Shown: positions 21,038-28,874 of the stretch, one piece after another
How positions within the stretch are numbered: position 1 is the first letter of the stretch
How the letters are laid out: each line of letters starts with the position of its first letter
Assembly: GCF_017104565.1 (NCBI RefSeq)
Contig: NZ_JAAGPD010000045.1
Span: 27,304 to 91,303 of the forward strand
Length of the DNA: 64,000 nucleotides
Direction: 5' to 3'
DNA from: Paraburkholderia sp. Tr-20389
GTDB lineage: Bacteria > Pseudomonadota > Gammaproteobacteria > Burkholderiales > Burkholderiaceae
Position numbers and translations under genes: made by a program
The notes under the pieces: generated by a model
The model's database searches: none
What the model saw: only the letters and a program-made list of their open reading frames with translations
What the model was told of the DNA's origin: nothing

Positions 21038-21712
21038 TCAGCGGGACGTCATCAGCGAATGTTGCGGCACGAGCCGGCCGGCGAGCACCAGGATCACGAC
21101 GCAGGTGACCGAGGTCACGAGCACGAGGAAATTGGCCGTGCTGTCGTCGCCCGCCTGCACGGCGGCGTAGACCGCCACGGAAAGCGTCTGCGTGCGGCCG
21201 GGCAGATTGCCCGCGATCATCAGCGTCGCGCCGAATTCGCCGAGCGCACGCGCAAACGCGAGCAGAGCGCCCGCGAGAATGCCGCGCGACGCGAGCGGCA
21301 GCGTCACGCGAAAGAAGATTGCCATTTCGCTGACGCCGAGCGTGCGAGCGGCGCGCTCCAGTTGAGGATCGACGGATTCGAACGCGGCCCGTGCGGACTT
21401 CAGCACGAGCGGAAACGCGACGACCATCGACGCGATCACCGCGCCTTGCCAGGTGAACACCAGCTGGATATCGAAACGGTCGAGCCACGCGCCGAACACG
21501 CCGCGCCGGCCGAGCAGCACCAGCAGGTAATAGCCGAGCACCGTCGGCGGCATCACGAGCGGCAGCGTCAGCAGCGAGTCGATCAGATCGCGCGCGCCCG
21601 AGCGCCAGCGCGACAGGCCGAAGCCCGCCGCGACGCCGAACACGATGTTCAGCGCGGTCGCCCAGCCCGCGACTTTCAGCGACAGCATCAACGGGATCCA
21701 GGCCTGTTCCAT
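21038..21712 (-). CDS. modB: molybdate ABC transporter permease ModB
   Basis: A 224-residue inner-membrane permease with five to six helices. The EAA-type loop is FARALGEFGATLMIAGNLPG, the ModB-characteristic segment that contacts ModC; LPLVMPPTVLGYYLLVLLG is another hallmark. It forms the channel between ModA and ModC. Spacing to modA is 33 bases and to modC one base, so it sits in the modABC operon. Confidence 0.95.
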   Translation of the reverse strand: MEQAWIPLMLSLKVAGWATALNIVFGVAAGFGLSRWRSGARDLIDSLLTLPLVMPPTVLGYYLLVLLGRRGVFGAWLDRFDIQLVFTWQGAVIASMVVAFPLVLKSARAAFESVDPQLERAARTLGVSEMAIFFRVTLPLASRGILAGALLAFARALGEFGATLMIAGNLPGRTQTLSVAVYAAVQAGDDSTANFLVLVTSVTCVVILVLAGRLVPQHSLMTSR

Positions 21713-21745
21713 GTTGGCGATCGTGCGCGTAGGTCGGCGAACGGC

Positions 21746-22525
21746 TTAGTGCGCCGGCTTGAAGCCGTACTTCGCCAGCACGGCCTGGCCAGCCGGCGAC
21801 AGCACGAAGCTGATGAACGATTGCGCGTCGGCGGCGTGCTTGCTGCCTTCGACCTGCGCGATCGGGTAGCTGATCGGCGTCGTCGTCGGCACGGTCAGCG
21901 CGACCTTGACCTTGTCGGGCATCACGGCGGCATCGGTGCCGAACACGAAGCCGGCGTCGACTTCGCCGCGCGACACATAATCGAGGCTCTGGCGCACGTT
22001 CGACGCGAGCACGCCCTTGGTGCTGACGGCATCCCACACGCCCGCTGCCTTCAGCGCGCCTTCGGTGTAGCGGCCGACGGGCACGGATGCCGGGTCGCCG
22101 TACGCAATACGCTTGACGCTCGCCGAAGTCAGCTCGCTCAGGTTCGACGGCGCGAGCTTGCTGTCCGCCGGCACGATCAGCACGAGCGAGTTCGCGGCGA
22201 AGTCCTTGCGCGTCGACGGCACGATCACTTTCTGCTCGGCGGCCTTGTCCATCGCTTTCTGGTCGGCGGACGCGAAGACGTCAGCGGGCGCGCCCTTCAC
22301 GATCTGCTGCATCAGCACGTCGGACGCGCCGAAGTTGAACAGCAGCCTGGTACCCGGATGTTCCTTCTCATACGCATCGCCGACGGCCTTGAACGCGTTG
22401 GTCAGGCTGGCGGCCGCCGACACGACGAGCTCGCCGGCGCGTGCCTGCGCGCCGAAGGCAAACGAAATCGCGCTCGCGACGAGCAGGGCAGGTTTCAGAA
22501 AGCGAAGCATCGACGGAAGAGACAT
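21746..22525 (-). CDS. modA: molybdate-binding periplasmic protein ModA
   Basis: A 259-residue periplasmic binding protein. The signal peptide is LKPALLVASAISFAFGAQAR, and the mature protein begins GELVVSAAASLTNAFK, the typical oxyanion-binding start. Other traits are NFGASDVLMQQI and GAPADVFASADQ. I prefer ATG at 22525; ATG 22570 (MAFSTSF) is also open but puts extra residues ahead of the signal peptide. It delivers molybdate or tungstate to ModBC. First gene of the modABC operon. Confidence 0.93.
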   Translation of the reverse strand: MSLPSMLRFLKPALLVASAISFAFGAQARAGELVVSAAASLTNAFKAVGDAYEKEHPGTRLLFNFGASDVLMQQIVKGAPADVFASADQKAMDKAAEQKVIVPSTRKDFAANSLVLIVPADSKLAPSNLSELTSASVKRIAYGDPASVPVGRYTEGALKAAGVWDAVSTKGVLASNVRQSLDYVSRGEVDAGFVFGTDAAVMPDKVKVALTVPTTTPISYPIAQVEGSKHAADAQSFISFVLSPAGQAVLAKYGFKPAH

Positions 22526-22570
22526 GGGAAGGTGGCGCCGGATCGACCGGAAGGAAGTTGAAAACGCCAT

Positions 22571-22590
22571 CGTAATATATGTAGGGTTAC
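22571..22590. promoter_or_regulatory. candidate ModE box upstream of modA
   Basis: CGTAATATATGTAGGGTTAC has GTAA and TTAC as inverted half-sites around an AT-rich core, and the left half (ATCGTAATATAT) recalls the ATCGnTATATA half of the ModE consensus. It lies about 50 bases upstream of the preferred modA start. The right half matches only weakly, so this is tentative. Confidence 0.4.
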
Positions 22591-22642
22591 AGCGGTCGAC
22601 ATGTTGAACATGTGGCACGCAAGATTGCCTGTTTCGTGTGAT

Positions 22643-23365
22643 TTATGCGTCGGAATCGGGCAACGGCACCGCGACGTTGCGTGTTTTCTGCAACGGCGCG
22701 ACGGGTGAAGCAGGTGAAGCCGGAGTCTTGTTGTCGTGCAGCACCTTCCAGCGTGCGCGGACATACGGCCGGTCGTGGCCGGACACTTTCAGCGCGATGT
22801 GCGTGACCCAGCGCTGGGTCGGCAGGTGCAGCTTGTGGAGGCCGAGCATAAGAATCATCAGGCTCAGCACGACGGGCGCGACGGGCAGGCGCCCCGGCGG
22901 CGTGGCGTTCCACGCGATGCGAACGAAGACGAGCGCCGCCAGCGCACCGACGATGCAGCCGGTAATCGCTTCCGAAGGCGAATGCGCCTCGATGATGACG
23001 CGCGAAAGACCGACTGCCGCGCCGCCCAGCAGCGCGAGCACCACGCCGGCGATGCGCACGGCAGGCGGTGCGGACAGCAGCACGAGAAATGCTGCCACCG
23101 GGAAGACGGCCGTTGCGAACATCGCGTGTCCGCTCAGGCCTGTGAAATCCCAGACGCGCACGCCGATGCCCCAGCCGAGGAAGGCGATCTTCGTCGCCGT
23201 GACCAGAGCGACCGCTACGCCGAGCAAAAACAGCCAGCCAGCCGCGAGCCGCCACGAATAGCCGACGGCCAGCCACAGGGCGATTGCAAAGGCGAGCGGC
23301 AGCGTCAGTCCGGCACCGCCGAAGTTCGTAATCAGATACCAGAGGTGAGAGGGCAGGTGAGACAT
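22643..23365 (-). CDS. PAP2-superfamily membrane phosphatase
   Basis: A 240-residue membrane protein with five or six helices and the PAP2 motifs SGHAMFATAVFP (second motif) and SRVIIEAHSPSEAITG (third motif, with catalytic His). The first motif (KxxxxxxRP) is only partly recognisable at KIAFLGWGIGVRV, and the usual final Asp is replaced by Glu in HSPSE. It may dephosphorylate a lipid or a carrier phosphate at the membrane. The start at 23365 (MSHLPSHLWY) was chosen because upstream residues do not look like protein. The C-terminal 50 residues are polar and rich in Pro. Confidence 0.82.
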   Translation of the reverse strand: MSHLPSHLWYLITNFGGAGLTLPLAFAIALWLAVGYSWRLAAGWLFLLGVAVALVTATKIAFLGWGIGVRVWDFTGLSGHAMFATAVFPVAAFLVLLSAPPAVRIAGVVLALLGGAAVGLSRVIIEAHSPSEAITGCIVGALAALVFVRIAWNATPPGRLPVAPVVLSLMILMLGLHKLHLPTQRWVTHIALKVSGHDRPYVRARWKVLHDNKTPASPASPVAPLQKTRNVAVPLPDSDA

Positions 23366-23585
23366 GGGCAATTCGATTGACGACGTGTGCTGGATGCGAT
23401 CGTGTTCGACTCGCGCGTATTCTATAAGTATAGGGGTAGCGGTTCCGTCGCAGACGCCAACCAAAAGCGCGAAAACTGACAGATGCTAGGACAATTCGGA
23501 AATCGTCAGATGGAACGCCCGTTGCGGCGGGCTTTCTCTGAAATCGGGCTCTGTTGATGTCAGCATCGCATGGAGATTGATGTTA

Positions 23586-23600
23586 TTGTGCATTGCACAA
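23586..23600. promoter_or_regulatory. perfect 15-bp palindrome upstream of the esterase
   Basis: TTGTGCATTGCACAA is symmetric about its central T. It lies 50 bases before the start of the PHB-depolymerase-like esterase. TGC-rich palindromes of this sort are the known targets of PhaR-type regulators of polyhydroxybutyrate genes; applying that here is inference. Confidence 0.5.
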
Positions 23601-23649
23601 GTCTGCCGAAAGGGCAGAGAGCATCGATCCCTATTTGCGAGAAAATCCT

Positions 23650-24840
23650 ATGCCAAAAAGTCTCACGAAGATCTGGCTAGGCGGCCTGAAACGCCTGTTT
23701 GCGATTCAATCGGAACACGTCCAGGCGACGCTGAAGCGCAAGCCCAAGCGATCTTCGACCCGCAACGCGACGCGCCCGGCGCAGACGGTCGCGAAGCCGT
23801 CTGCGAAGGTCCGTCCAACGGTCACCCGCGACGTGCCGCAGCGCGGCGCGCGCGAATCGCGCGTGCGGCCGCGCGCCGCCGCCTGGGCGAGCGGTTCGTG
23901 GACGCGTTCGTTCCACTCCGCGCCCGCAGCGCCGGGCAGCCTCGTCAATCACCTGCAATACGGGCTGTATCTGCCCGCCGGCAAGCCCGTGAAACATGCG
24001 CCGCTGATCGTGATGCTGCACGGCTGTACGCAATCCATCGACGAATTCGCCGAAGGCACGCGCATGAACCTGCTGGCCGACCGCTATGGTTTTGCCGTCG
24101 TATATCCGGAGCAGTCGAAGCACGCGCACGCGCATCGCTGCTGGCATTGGTACGACGATACCGACCGCGCGGGCCGTGCGGAAGCGCGCGCCGTGGTGTC
24201 GCTCGTCGATGCGCTCGTCGAAACGTATGGATTCGACCGCGAGCGCATTTATGTAGCGGGCATTTCGGCTGGCGCGGGGCTCACGTCGCTACTGGCGCTG
24301 CACTTCCCGGAGCACTTCGCGGCTGTCGCGCTGCATTCGGGGCCGGCATTCGGCGAAGCGCACTCCGGCATCACCGCCATGGACGTAATGCGGCGCGGCA
24401 CGCGACAGGACCCTGTTTCGCTCGTCGATACCGTGGCGGACGTCACCGCCTATCCCGGTATGCCGGCCATCATTCTGCAAGGCGAGGCGGATCGCGTGGT
24501 GGCGCCCGTCAACGCCGAGCAGTTGACCGAACAGTTCCTGCGGCTGAACGGTATCGTCGATGCGCAAGGCGTGCGCAAAGTCGGCGACGTCAAGGAAGAC
24601 CGCAAGGCAACCGTCACGACCCGCGATTACACGCGCGGCGGACGGCGCGTCGTGCGCCTTTGCCGCGTACAGGGGCTCGGCCACGCATGGAGCGGCGGCG
24701 ATGACGCAGTACCGTTCCACTCGTCGAAGGGGCCGGATGCGTCGAGTTTGTTGTGGGACTTTTTCCGGCATCAGCGCCGGACCGAGTCGGCGCGGCCCGC
24801 TTCACGCACGACAGAAAGCGCCCGGCAACGCGCCAGTTGA
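23650..24840 (+). CDS. PHB depolymerase-family esterase (LpqC-like)
   Basis: A 396-residue alpha/beta hydrolase of the esterase-PHB family. The first 80 residues are basic and poorly structured (LKRKPKRSSTRNATRP). The core has the oxyanion-hole motif MLHGCTQS, the nucleophile in the lipase box AGISAGAG, the acid in LQGEADRVVAP and the catalytic His in GLGHAWSGGD. There is no signal peptide, so it may be intracellular. The substrate could be polyhydroxybutyrate granules, oligomers or other esters. A TGCA palindrome upstream suggests control by a PHB regulator. Confidence 0.85.
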   Translation: MPKSLTKIWLGGLKRLFAIQSEHVQATLKRKPKRSSTRNATRPAQTVAKPSAKVRPTVTRDVPQRGARESRVRPRAAAWASGSWTRSFHSAPAAPGSLVNHLQYGLYLPAGKPVKHAPLIVMLHGCTQSIDEFAEGTRMNLLADRYGFAVVYPEQSKHAHAHRCWHWYDDTDRAGRAEARAVVSLVDALVETYGFDRERIYVAGISAGAGLTSLLALHFPEHFAAVALHSGPAFGEAHSGITAMDVMRRGTRQDPVSLVDTVADVTAYPGMPAIILQGEADRVVAPVNAEQLTEQFLRLNGIVDAQGVRKVGDVKEDRKATVTTRDYTRGGRRVVRLCRVQGLGHAWSGGDDAVPFHSSKGPDASSLLWDFFRHQRRTESARPASRTTESARQRAS

Positions 24841-24876
24841 CAAATTGCCACACTTCGAATTTAGCGCTGGTGCTAG

Positions 24877-24912
24877 CCTAGGGTTTTCCCTATAATAGGG
24901 GTTATCCCTAGG
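24877..24912. promoter_or_regulatory. inverted repeat enclosing a TATAAT box
   Basis: CCTAGGG (24877-24883) and CCCTAGG (24906-24912) are exact complements and flank TATAAT (24891-24896); two further GGG...CCC blocks lie inside. The -35 region is poor, so this looks like a regulated promoter with a symmetric site across it, driving the DUF3563 gene at 24947. The regulator is unknown. Confidence 0.5.
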
Positions 24913-24946
24913 TGTCAGTCGCCTAACGCCAAATCCGAGGTTCACC

Positions 24947-25123
24947 ATGTATCTGATCAGCCGCTTTTTCCTGTTTCTGACGAAGTCCTACGACGAGCGC
25001 GTCAAAGCACACAATGACGCCTACCTGGCCGAAGCGACGGACCTGTACGACTTGGAATTCCGCATGCGCAAGATCGACCGCGAAGCGCAACTGCGTCAGC
25101 CGTCGTGGATGAGCCAGCACTAA
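24947..25123 (+). CDS. DUF3563 family small protein
   Basis: A 58-residue protein starting MYLISRFFLFLTKSYDERVK, then a helical part containing AEATDLYDLEFRMRKIDREA. DUF3563 proteins are short, widespread in Burkholderiaceae, and of unknown function; the YLAEATDLYDLEFRMR segment is their conserved core. The N-terminus is weakly hydrophobic. GAGG lies 7 bases before the start. It has its own promoter region with an inverted repeat around the -10 box. Confidence 0.85.
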   Translation: MYLISRFFLFLTKSYDERVKAHNDAYLAEATDLYDLEFRMRKIDREAQLRQPSWMSQH

Positions 25124-25165
25124 TCGGCAGTAAGGGCCGGCGTTCCAGCCGGCCATGAAAGTCGC

Positions 25166-26680
25166 TCAACGCGAGCGCAACACGCCGTAGCGCGCCAGTG
25201 CCTGCTGGCGCGCTACGGCGTGATCGACGACAGGCTGCGGGTAATCCTGTCCCAGCACGACGCCCCAATCCTTCAGGTCGTCGGGATCCGCCTGCCACGG
25301 CGCGTGAATCCACTTCGCGGGCACCGTCTCCAGCTCTGGCAAGAAGCGCTTGATAAAGAGCCCTTGCGGATCGAACTTCTCCGATTGCGTTACCGGGTTG
25401 AAAATCCGGAACCACGGTTGCGCGTCGCAGCCCGTCGATGCCGCCCATTGCCAGCCGCCGTTATTCGCCGAAAAGTCGAAGTCGTTGAGCTTTTCCTCGA
25501 AGTAGCGCTCGCCGCGCCGCCAGTCGATGCCCAGATCCTTCGCCAGAAAGCTGGCCGTCACCATCCGCAGACGGTTGTGCATGAAGCCGGTCCGGTTCAG
25601 TTGCAGCATTGCGGCGTCGACGAGCGGATAGCCCGTGCGTCCTTCGCACCACGCTGCGAACAGCGCGTCGGCGTCTTTGCCTGTTTCCCAGCGCAACCTG
25701 TCGAACTCGCGCCTGAACGACTCGCCCTTCGCGATATGCGGATGATGCGCGAGGATCATGAAGTAGAAGTCCCGCCAGATCAGTTCCGACAGCCACGTCG
25801 CCGCGCCCTGTCCGTCGGGTTGCAGCGACGTTTCATGCGCGAGCCGTGCGAGCGTGCGGATCGAAACCGTGCCGAAGCGCAAATGCACCGAAAGGTGACT
25901 CGTGCCGCGCGCGGCGGGAAAGTCGCGCCGCTCGGCGTAGCTGTCGATGCGAGTCAGAAAATCTTCGAGTCGCGCCTGCGCGCCGCTCATGCCTGCCTGT
26001 AGTTCCGTCTCGGCCAGCTTGCCGGGCGCGAAGCCCATTTTTGCGAGTGTCGGCCATGCGTGATCGAGCGTGCGCGGCGGTCGCGCGAGACTTTCCGAAT
26101 AGCGTTCGACGGGATAGGGCTTGAGATCGAACGGCGTCAGCTGCTTGAGCCACGCGTTCTTGTACGGCGTAAACACGGCGAAAGGCTTGCGCTGGCCGTT
26201 GAGCAGTTCGTCGCGCTCGAAAATCACCTGATCCTTGAACGTAAGCAAACGGCGTCCATCGTCGCGCAGATGATCGGCGACCGTCTCATCGCGCTCGATG
26301 GCGACCGGCTCGTAGTCGTGATTGGTGAAAATCGCGTCGACTTCGAGTTGCGCGGCAAGCTTCGGGATCGCGTCGACGGGATCGTCGTGCAGCACGATCA
26401 GTCCGCCGCCGCCTTCCTTCAGCGACCGGTCGAGTTCCTCGAGCGACGCGAGAATGAACTCGATCCGCGCGTCCTGCACCTTGCCCACGTGCGGATCGCG
26501 CTGGTGTGCCCAATCGATCAGCGGCTGAAGAATGGTCGTGTCGAACACGAACACGCACCAGACCCGCTCGCAATGCCGAAGCGCGTAATACAGCGCCGCG
26601 TTGTCGCCTGTGCGCAGATCGCGGCGAAACCAGACGAGTCCGTTCTTGAAGTGTGCGTCGAGTGGGTAGGCGCGGGTCAT
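25166..26680 (-). CDS. phrB: deoxyribodipyrimidine photolyase (class I CPD type)
   Basis: A 504-residue photolyase/cryptochrome. N-terminal antenna domain begins LVWFRRDLRTGDNAALYYAL; the FAD-binding domain has LSVHLRFGTVSIRTLARL, WREFY-type LIWRDFYFMILAHHP, GRTGYPLVDAAMLQLNRTGF, MHNRLRMVTASFL and the C-terminal NGGWQWAASTGCDAQPWFRI. These are the hallmarks of class I cyclobutane dimer photolyases, which repair UV damage with blue light. Full length, with ATG at 26680. Monocistronic, convergent with the DUF3563 gene. Confidence 0.95.
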   Translation of the reverse strand: MTRAYPLDAHFKNGLVWFRRDLRTGDNAALYYALRHCERVWCVFVFDTTILQPLIDWAHQRDPHVGKVQDARIEFILASLEELDRSLKEGGGGLIVLHDDPVDAIPKLAAQLEVDAIFTNHDYEPVAIERDETVADHLRDDGRRLLTFKDQVIFERDELLNGQRKPFAVFTPYKNAWLKQLTPFDLKPYPVERYSESLARPPRTLDHAWPTLAKMGFAPGKLAETELQAGMSGAQARLEDFLTRIDSYAERRDFPAARGTSHLSVHLRFGTVSIRTLARLAHETSLQPDGQGAATWLSELIWRDFYFMILAHHPHIAKGESFRREFDRLRWETGKDADALFAAWCEGRTGYPLVDAAMLQLNRTGFMHNRLRMVTASFLAKDLGIDWRRGERYFEEKLNDFDFSANNGGWQWAASTGCDAQPWFRIFNPVTQSEKFDPQGLFIKRFLPELETVPAKWIHAPWQADPDDLKDWGVVLGQDYPQPVVDHAVARQQALARYGVLRSR

Positions 26681-26771
26681 GTGATGGCGGCGAGGACGAA
26701 GGACCGTCGATGATAGTGTCCGTGGGCCGCAAACCCAATGCCCGGCGCGTCGTGAATCGACGCAAAAATGA

Positions 26772-26809
26772 AGCAGCGACCGCCTTTCGCGCGAAAGGCG
26801 GTCGCTGCT
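26772..26809 (-). terminator. perfect 38-bp palindrome, terminator of ohr
   Basis: Two 19-base arms (26772-26790 and 26791-26809) are exact complements with no spacer. On the minus strand the stem is followed by TTCATTTTTGCG, so it works as an intrinsic terminator for ohr, which ends at 26842. The stem is longer than most terminators. Confidence 0.75.
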
Positions 26810-26841
26810 CCAGAACTAACAGAAAGTCGAGGCCGGGAATA

Positions 26842-27261
26842 TCAGACGATCTTCACGCGCACGTCGACATTACCGCGCGTCGCGTTCGAGTACGGGCAGA
26901 CCTGATGCGCGGCGCTGACGAGATCCTGTGCGGCTGCCGCATCGAGGCCCGGCAGTGAGACGCGCAGTTCGACGTCCAGCGCGAAGCCGCCCTTGTCGTT
27001 CGGACCGACGCCGACGTCGGCCGTCACGGTCGTTTCGGCGGGCACGGGCTGCTTGCGCTGGCCCGCGACGAACTTCATCGCGCTCAGAAAACACGCCGAG
27101 TAGCCAGCCGCGAACAGCTGTTCCGGGTTTGTGCCTTGCGCGCCGTTGCCGCCGAGTTCGCGCGGCGCGGCCAGCTTCACGTCGAGCGCGTTATCCGACG
27201 ACACCGCGCGACCATCGCGACCGCCGTTGCTCGTTGCCGTTGCCTTGTACAGTACGTTCAT
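26842..27261 (-). CDS. ohr: organic hydroperoxide resistance protein Ohr
   Basis: A 139-residue Ohr of the OsmC superfamily, a thiol peroxidase reducing organic and fatty acid hydroperoxides. It starts MNVLYKATATSNGGRDGRAV and carries the two redox cysteines in FAAGYSACFLSAMKF and HQVCPYSNATRGN. It is full length. AAGGAG lies upstream of the start. The regulator gene ohrR is just upstream on the same strand, with operator-like palindromes between. Confidence 0.95.
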   Translation of the reverse strand: MNVLYKATATSNGGRDGRAVSSDNALDVKLAAPRELGGNGAQGTNPEQLFAAGYSACFLSAMKFVAGQRKQPVPAETTVTADVGVGPNDKGGFALDVELRVSLPGLDAAAAQDLVSAAHQVCPYSNATRGNVDVRVKIV

Positions 27262-27295
27262 CTTGACGCTCCTTGATCGGATCCAGTGATTGGTT

Positions 27296-27333
27296 CAGTG
27301 CTTGCCAGTGCTTGCCAGTGCTTGCCAGTGCTT
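27296..27333. repeat. short tandem repeat, 10-bp unit
   Basis: The unit CAGTGCTTGC occurs three times plus a partial fourth copy, in the leader between ohr and its operator. Such a slippage-prone repeat could vary the distance from the promoter to the ribosome binding site. Confidence 0.8.
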
Positions 27334-27374
27334 CGCGCAATCGCTGTCGAACTGGCATGGACGTAAATGTATCG

Positions 27375-27405
27375 CACTAATTATTAGTGTGCAAACTAAA
27401 TTGCA
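27375..27405. promoter_or_regulatory. candidate OhrR operators upstream of ohr
   Basis: CACTAATTATTAGTG (27375-27389) is a perfect 15-bp palindrome and is followed directly by TGCAAACTAAATTGCA (27390-27405), with TGCAA/TTGCA half-sites. OhrR proteins bind AT-rich palindromes in the promoter of ohr. A related sequence occurs upstream of ohrR itself (27931). Confidence 0.6.
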
Positions 27406-27436
27406 AGTCGATGCGCCAGGCGCGAACGCACGCGAT

Positions 27437-27892
27437 TCAGTCTCGTTCGAGGTAGTCGTTCAGCGTGCCGCGCAATTGCTGGAGATCGTCGCGCAGCCGC
27501 ACGAGAAATTCATGCGGTTGCTGGGTTGCACAGAAGATTTCTTTCGGCACGTCGCGGGCGGTGCGCTTGAGCGTGACGCCCGATTTCGTCAGCCGGATGA
27601 ACACGAGCCGCTCGTCTTCGGTGCCGCGCACGCGCTCGATATAACCCTGCGCTTCGAGCCGCTTCAGCAGCGGCGTCACCGTGGCCGAATCGAGGTTCAG
27701 GCGCGCGGCGATGTCCTTCACCGTGACGTCGTCGCTTTCCCACAGGATGAGCATCGTCAGATACTGCGGGTAGGTGAGGCCGAGCCGGTCCAGAATCGGC
27801 TTGTAGGCTTTCGTCATCGCAAGGGACGTCGAATAGAGCGCGAAGCAGAGTTGCTGGTCGAGCGTGACGGGAAAGGCGGTGCGCTGGGTCAT
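27437..27892 (-). CDS. ohrR: MarR-family peroxide sensor OhrR
   Basis: A 151-residue MarR repressor of ohr. The reactive Cys16 is in [11 protein letters not shown], and Cys121 in EIFCATQQ makes it a two-cysteine OhrR like that of Xanthomonas, in which oxidation forms an intersubunit disulfide and releases DNA. The winged helix covers about residues 45-105 ([20 protein letters not shown]). AAGGGGAC precedes ATG 27892. Organic peroxides should induce ohr, 175 bases downstream. Confidence 0.94.
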   Translation of the reverse strand: MTQRTAFPVTLDQQLCFALYSTSLAMTKAYKPILDRLGLTYPQYLTMLILWESDDVTVKDIAARLNLDSATVTPLLKRLEAQGYIERVRGTEDERLVFIRLTKSGVTLKRTARDVPKEIFCATQQPHEFLVRLRDDLQQLRGTLNDYLERD

Positions 27893-27930
27893 GGGCGTCC
27901 CCTTGAAGCGATGCGTGCGAATGGATTGCG

Positions 27931-27945
27931 TGCAAACTATTGTGC
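27931..27945. promoter_or_regulatory. candidate OhrR operator upstream of ohrR
   Basis: TGCAAACTATTGTGC shares its first nine bases (TGCAAACTA) with the site upstream of ohr at 27390 and has GCA/TGC symmetric ends. It lies about 40 bases before the ohrR start, consistent with autorepression. Confidence 0.5.
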
Positions 27946-28045
27946 CGAAAAACTCGGCGCGTGGCATCTATGCTTCACCTCGTCGTGCGCGAAGCGCGCG
28001 CCGCCTGCACGGCGCGGACCCAACTGACGTAGCCGGCGCAGCCGC

Positions 28046-28861
28046 TCAGGGCGAGGGTGACGAGGATGAGTCGGAAGTGAGCGGCTGACCAGGCGATTGC
28101 ACGCCGAAGCAGCCGCGGTATGTGGCGTAGAACGAGCAATAGAGCATCGTGGTGACGATGATCGACGCGGGCATGAGAATCACGAGCGCGAGATCGCCCG
28201 CGCCCAGTGCCTGAAGCAGCGCGGACAGTCCGATCGAAACCGTGGTTGCGACGGCGAACCACAATGCGCCGTAGACGAGGAACGCGCCGCGATTGCGCCA
28301 GCAACTGACGATGCTGAAGAACATCGCCTTGATGGTCGGCACGTCGTGCCACGCGGTGAGAACGGGCGCGAACCAGAACAGCATCGCGACGGGCACGTAG
28401 AACGCCAGCGCTGTCAGCACGGCAAGCGGAATGTCGCTATTGGCGACGGCTTCCGGCTGCATCGACTCGCCGCTGATCATCAGATGCAGCAGCATGCCGC
28501 CGTCCGCGAGCGCGGAGCCTGTCAATACGACGGCCATCGCGATGATGTACAGCACGCCGAGCAGCAGCAGGCGCTTCGCGACCTGGCTGCCGTAAGAGCG
28601 GAAGCCGTCGACGAGAATGGTGGGCAGCACCGGCTTGCCCGCGATCGTGTCGCGGCACGCCGCCATGAAGCCGACGGCGACGCCCGGAATCAGCATGAGC
28701 GGCAGCACGCCGCCGATGATGGGAATCAGCGAGATTGCCGTCATCGCGAGCAGGTACGCGAAGAACAGCGTCAGAAACGCGAGCGGATTCCTGCGAAAAA
28801 GCCAGATGCCTTGCCGGAACCACACGTAGCCGGTTTTCGCCGGAACTTCGATCAGTTGCAT
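28046..28861 (-). CDS. BPSS1780-family membrane protein
   Basis: A 271-residue inner-membrane protein with about six hydrophobic helices. The N-terminus MQLIEVPAKTGYVWFRQGIW is typical of the BPSS1780 family, named after a Burkholderia pseudomallei protein; FRRNPLAFLTLFFAYLL starts the first helix. The C-terminus is Ser/Pro-rich. Function unknown. It follows the homoserine kinase gene by 13 bases, and the same neighbourhood (polA, thrB, this gene) is common in the genus. Confidence 0.85.
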   Translation of the reverse strand: MQLIEVPAKTGYVWFRQGIWLFRRNPLAFLTLFFAYLLAMTAISLIPIIGGVLPLMLIPGVAVGFMAACRDTIAGKPVLPTILVDGFRSYGSQVAKRLLLLGVLYIIAMAVVLTGSALADGGMLLHLMISGESMQPEAVANSDIPLAVLTALAFYVPVAMLFWFAPVLTAWHDVPTIKAMFFSIVSCWRNRGAFLVYGALWFAVATTVSIGLSALLQALGAGDLALVILMPASIIVTTMLYCSFYATYRGCFGVQSPGQPLTSDSSSSPSP

Positions 28862-28874
28862 GAGCTGTGAGTGC

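Noticed and set aside
26772-26809. 38-bp palindrome as a mobile REP element
   Set aside because: A T-run on the ohr side and placement right after its stop favour a terminator; no second copy seen in the window.
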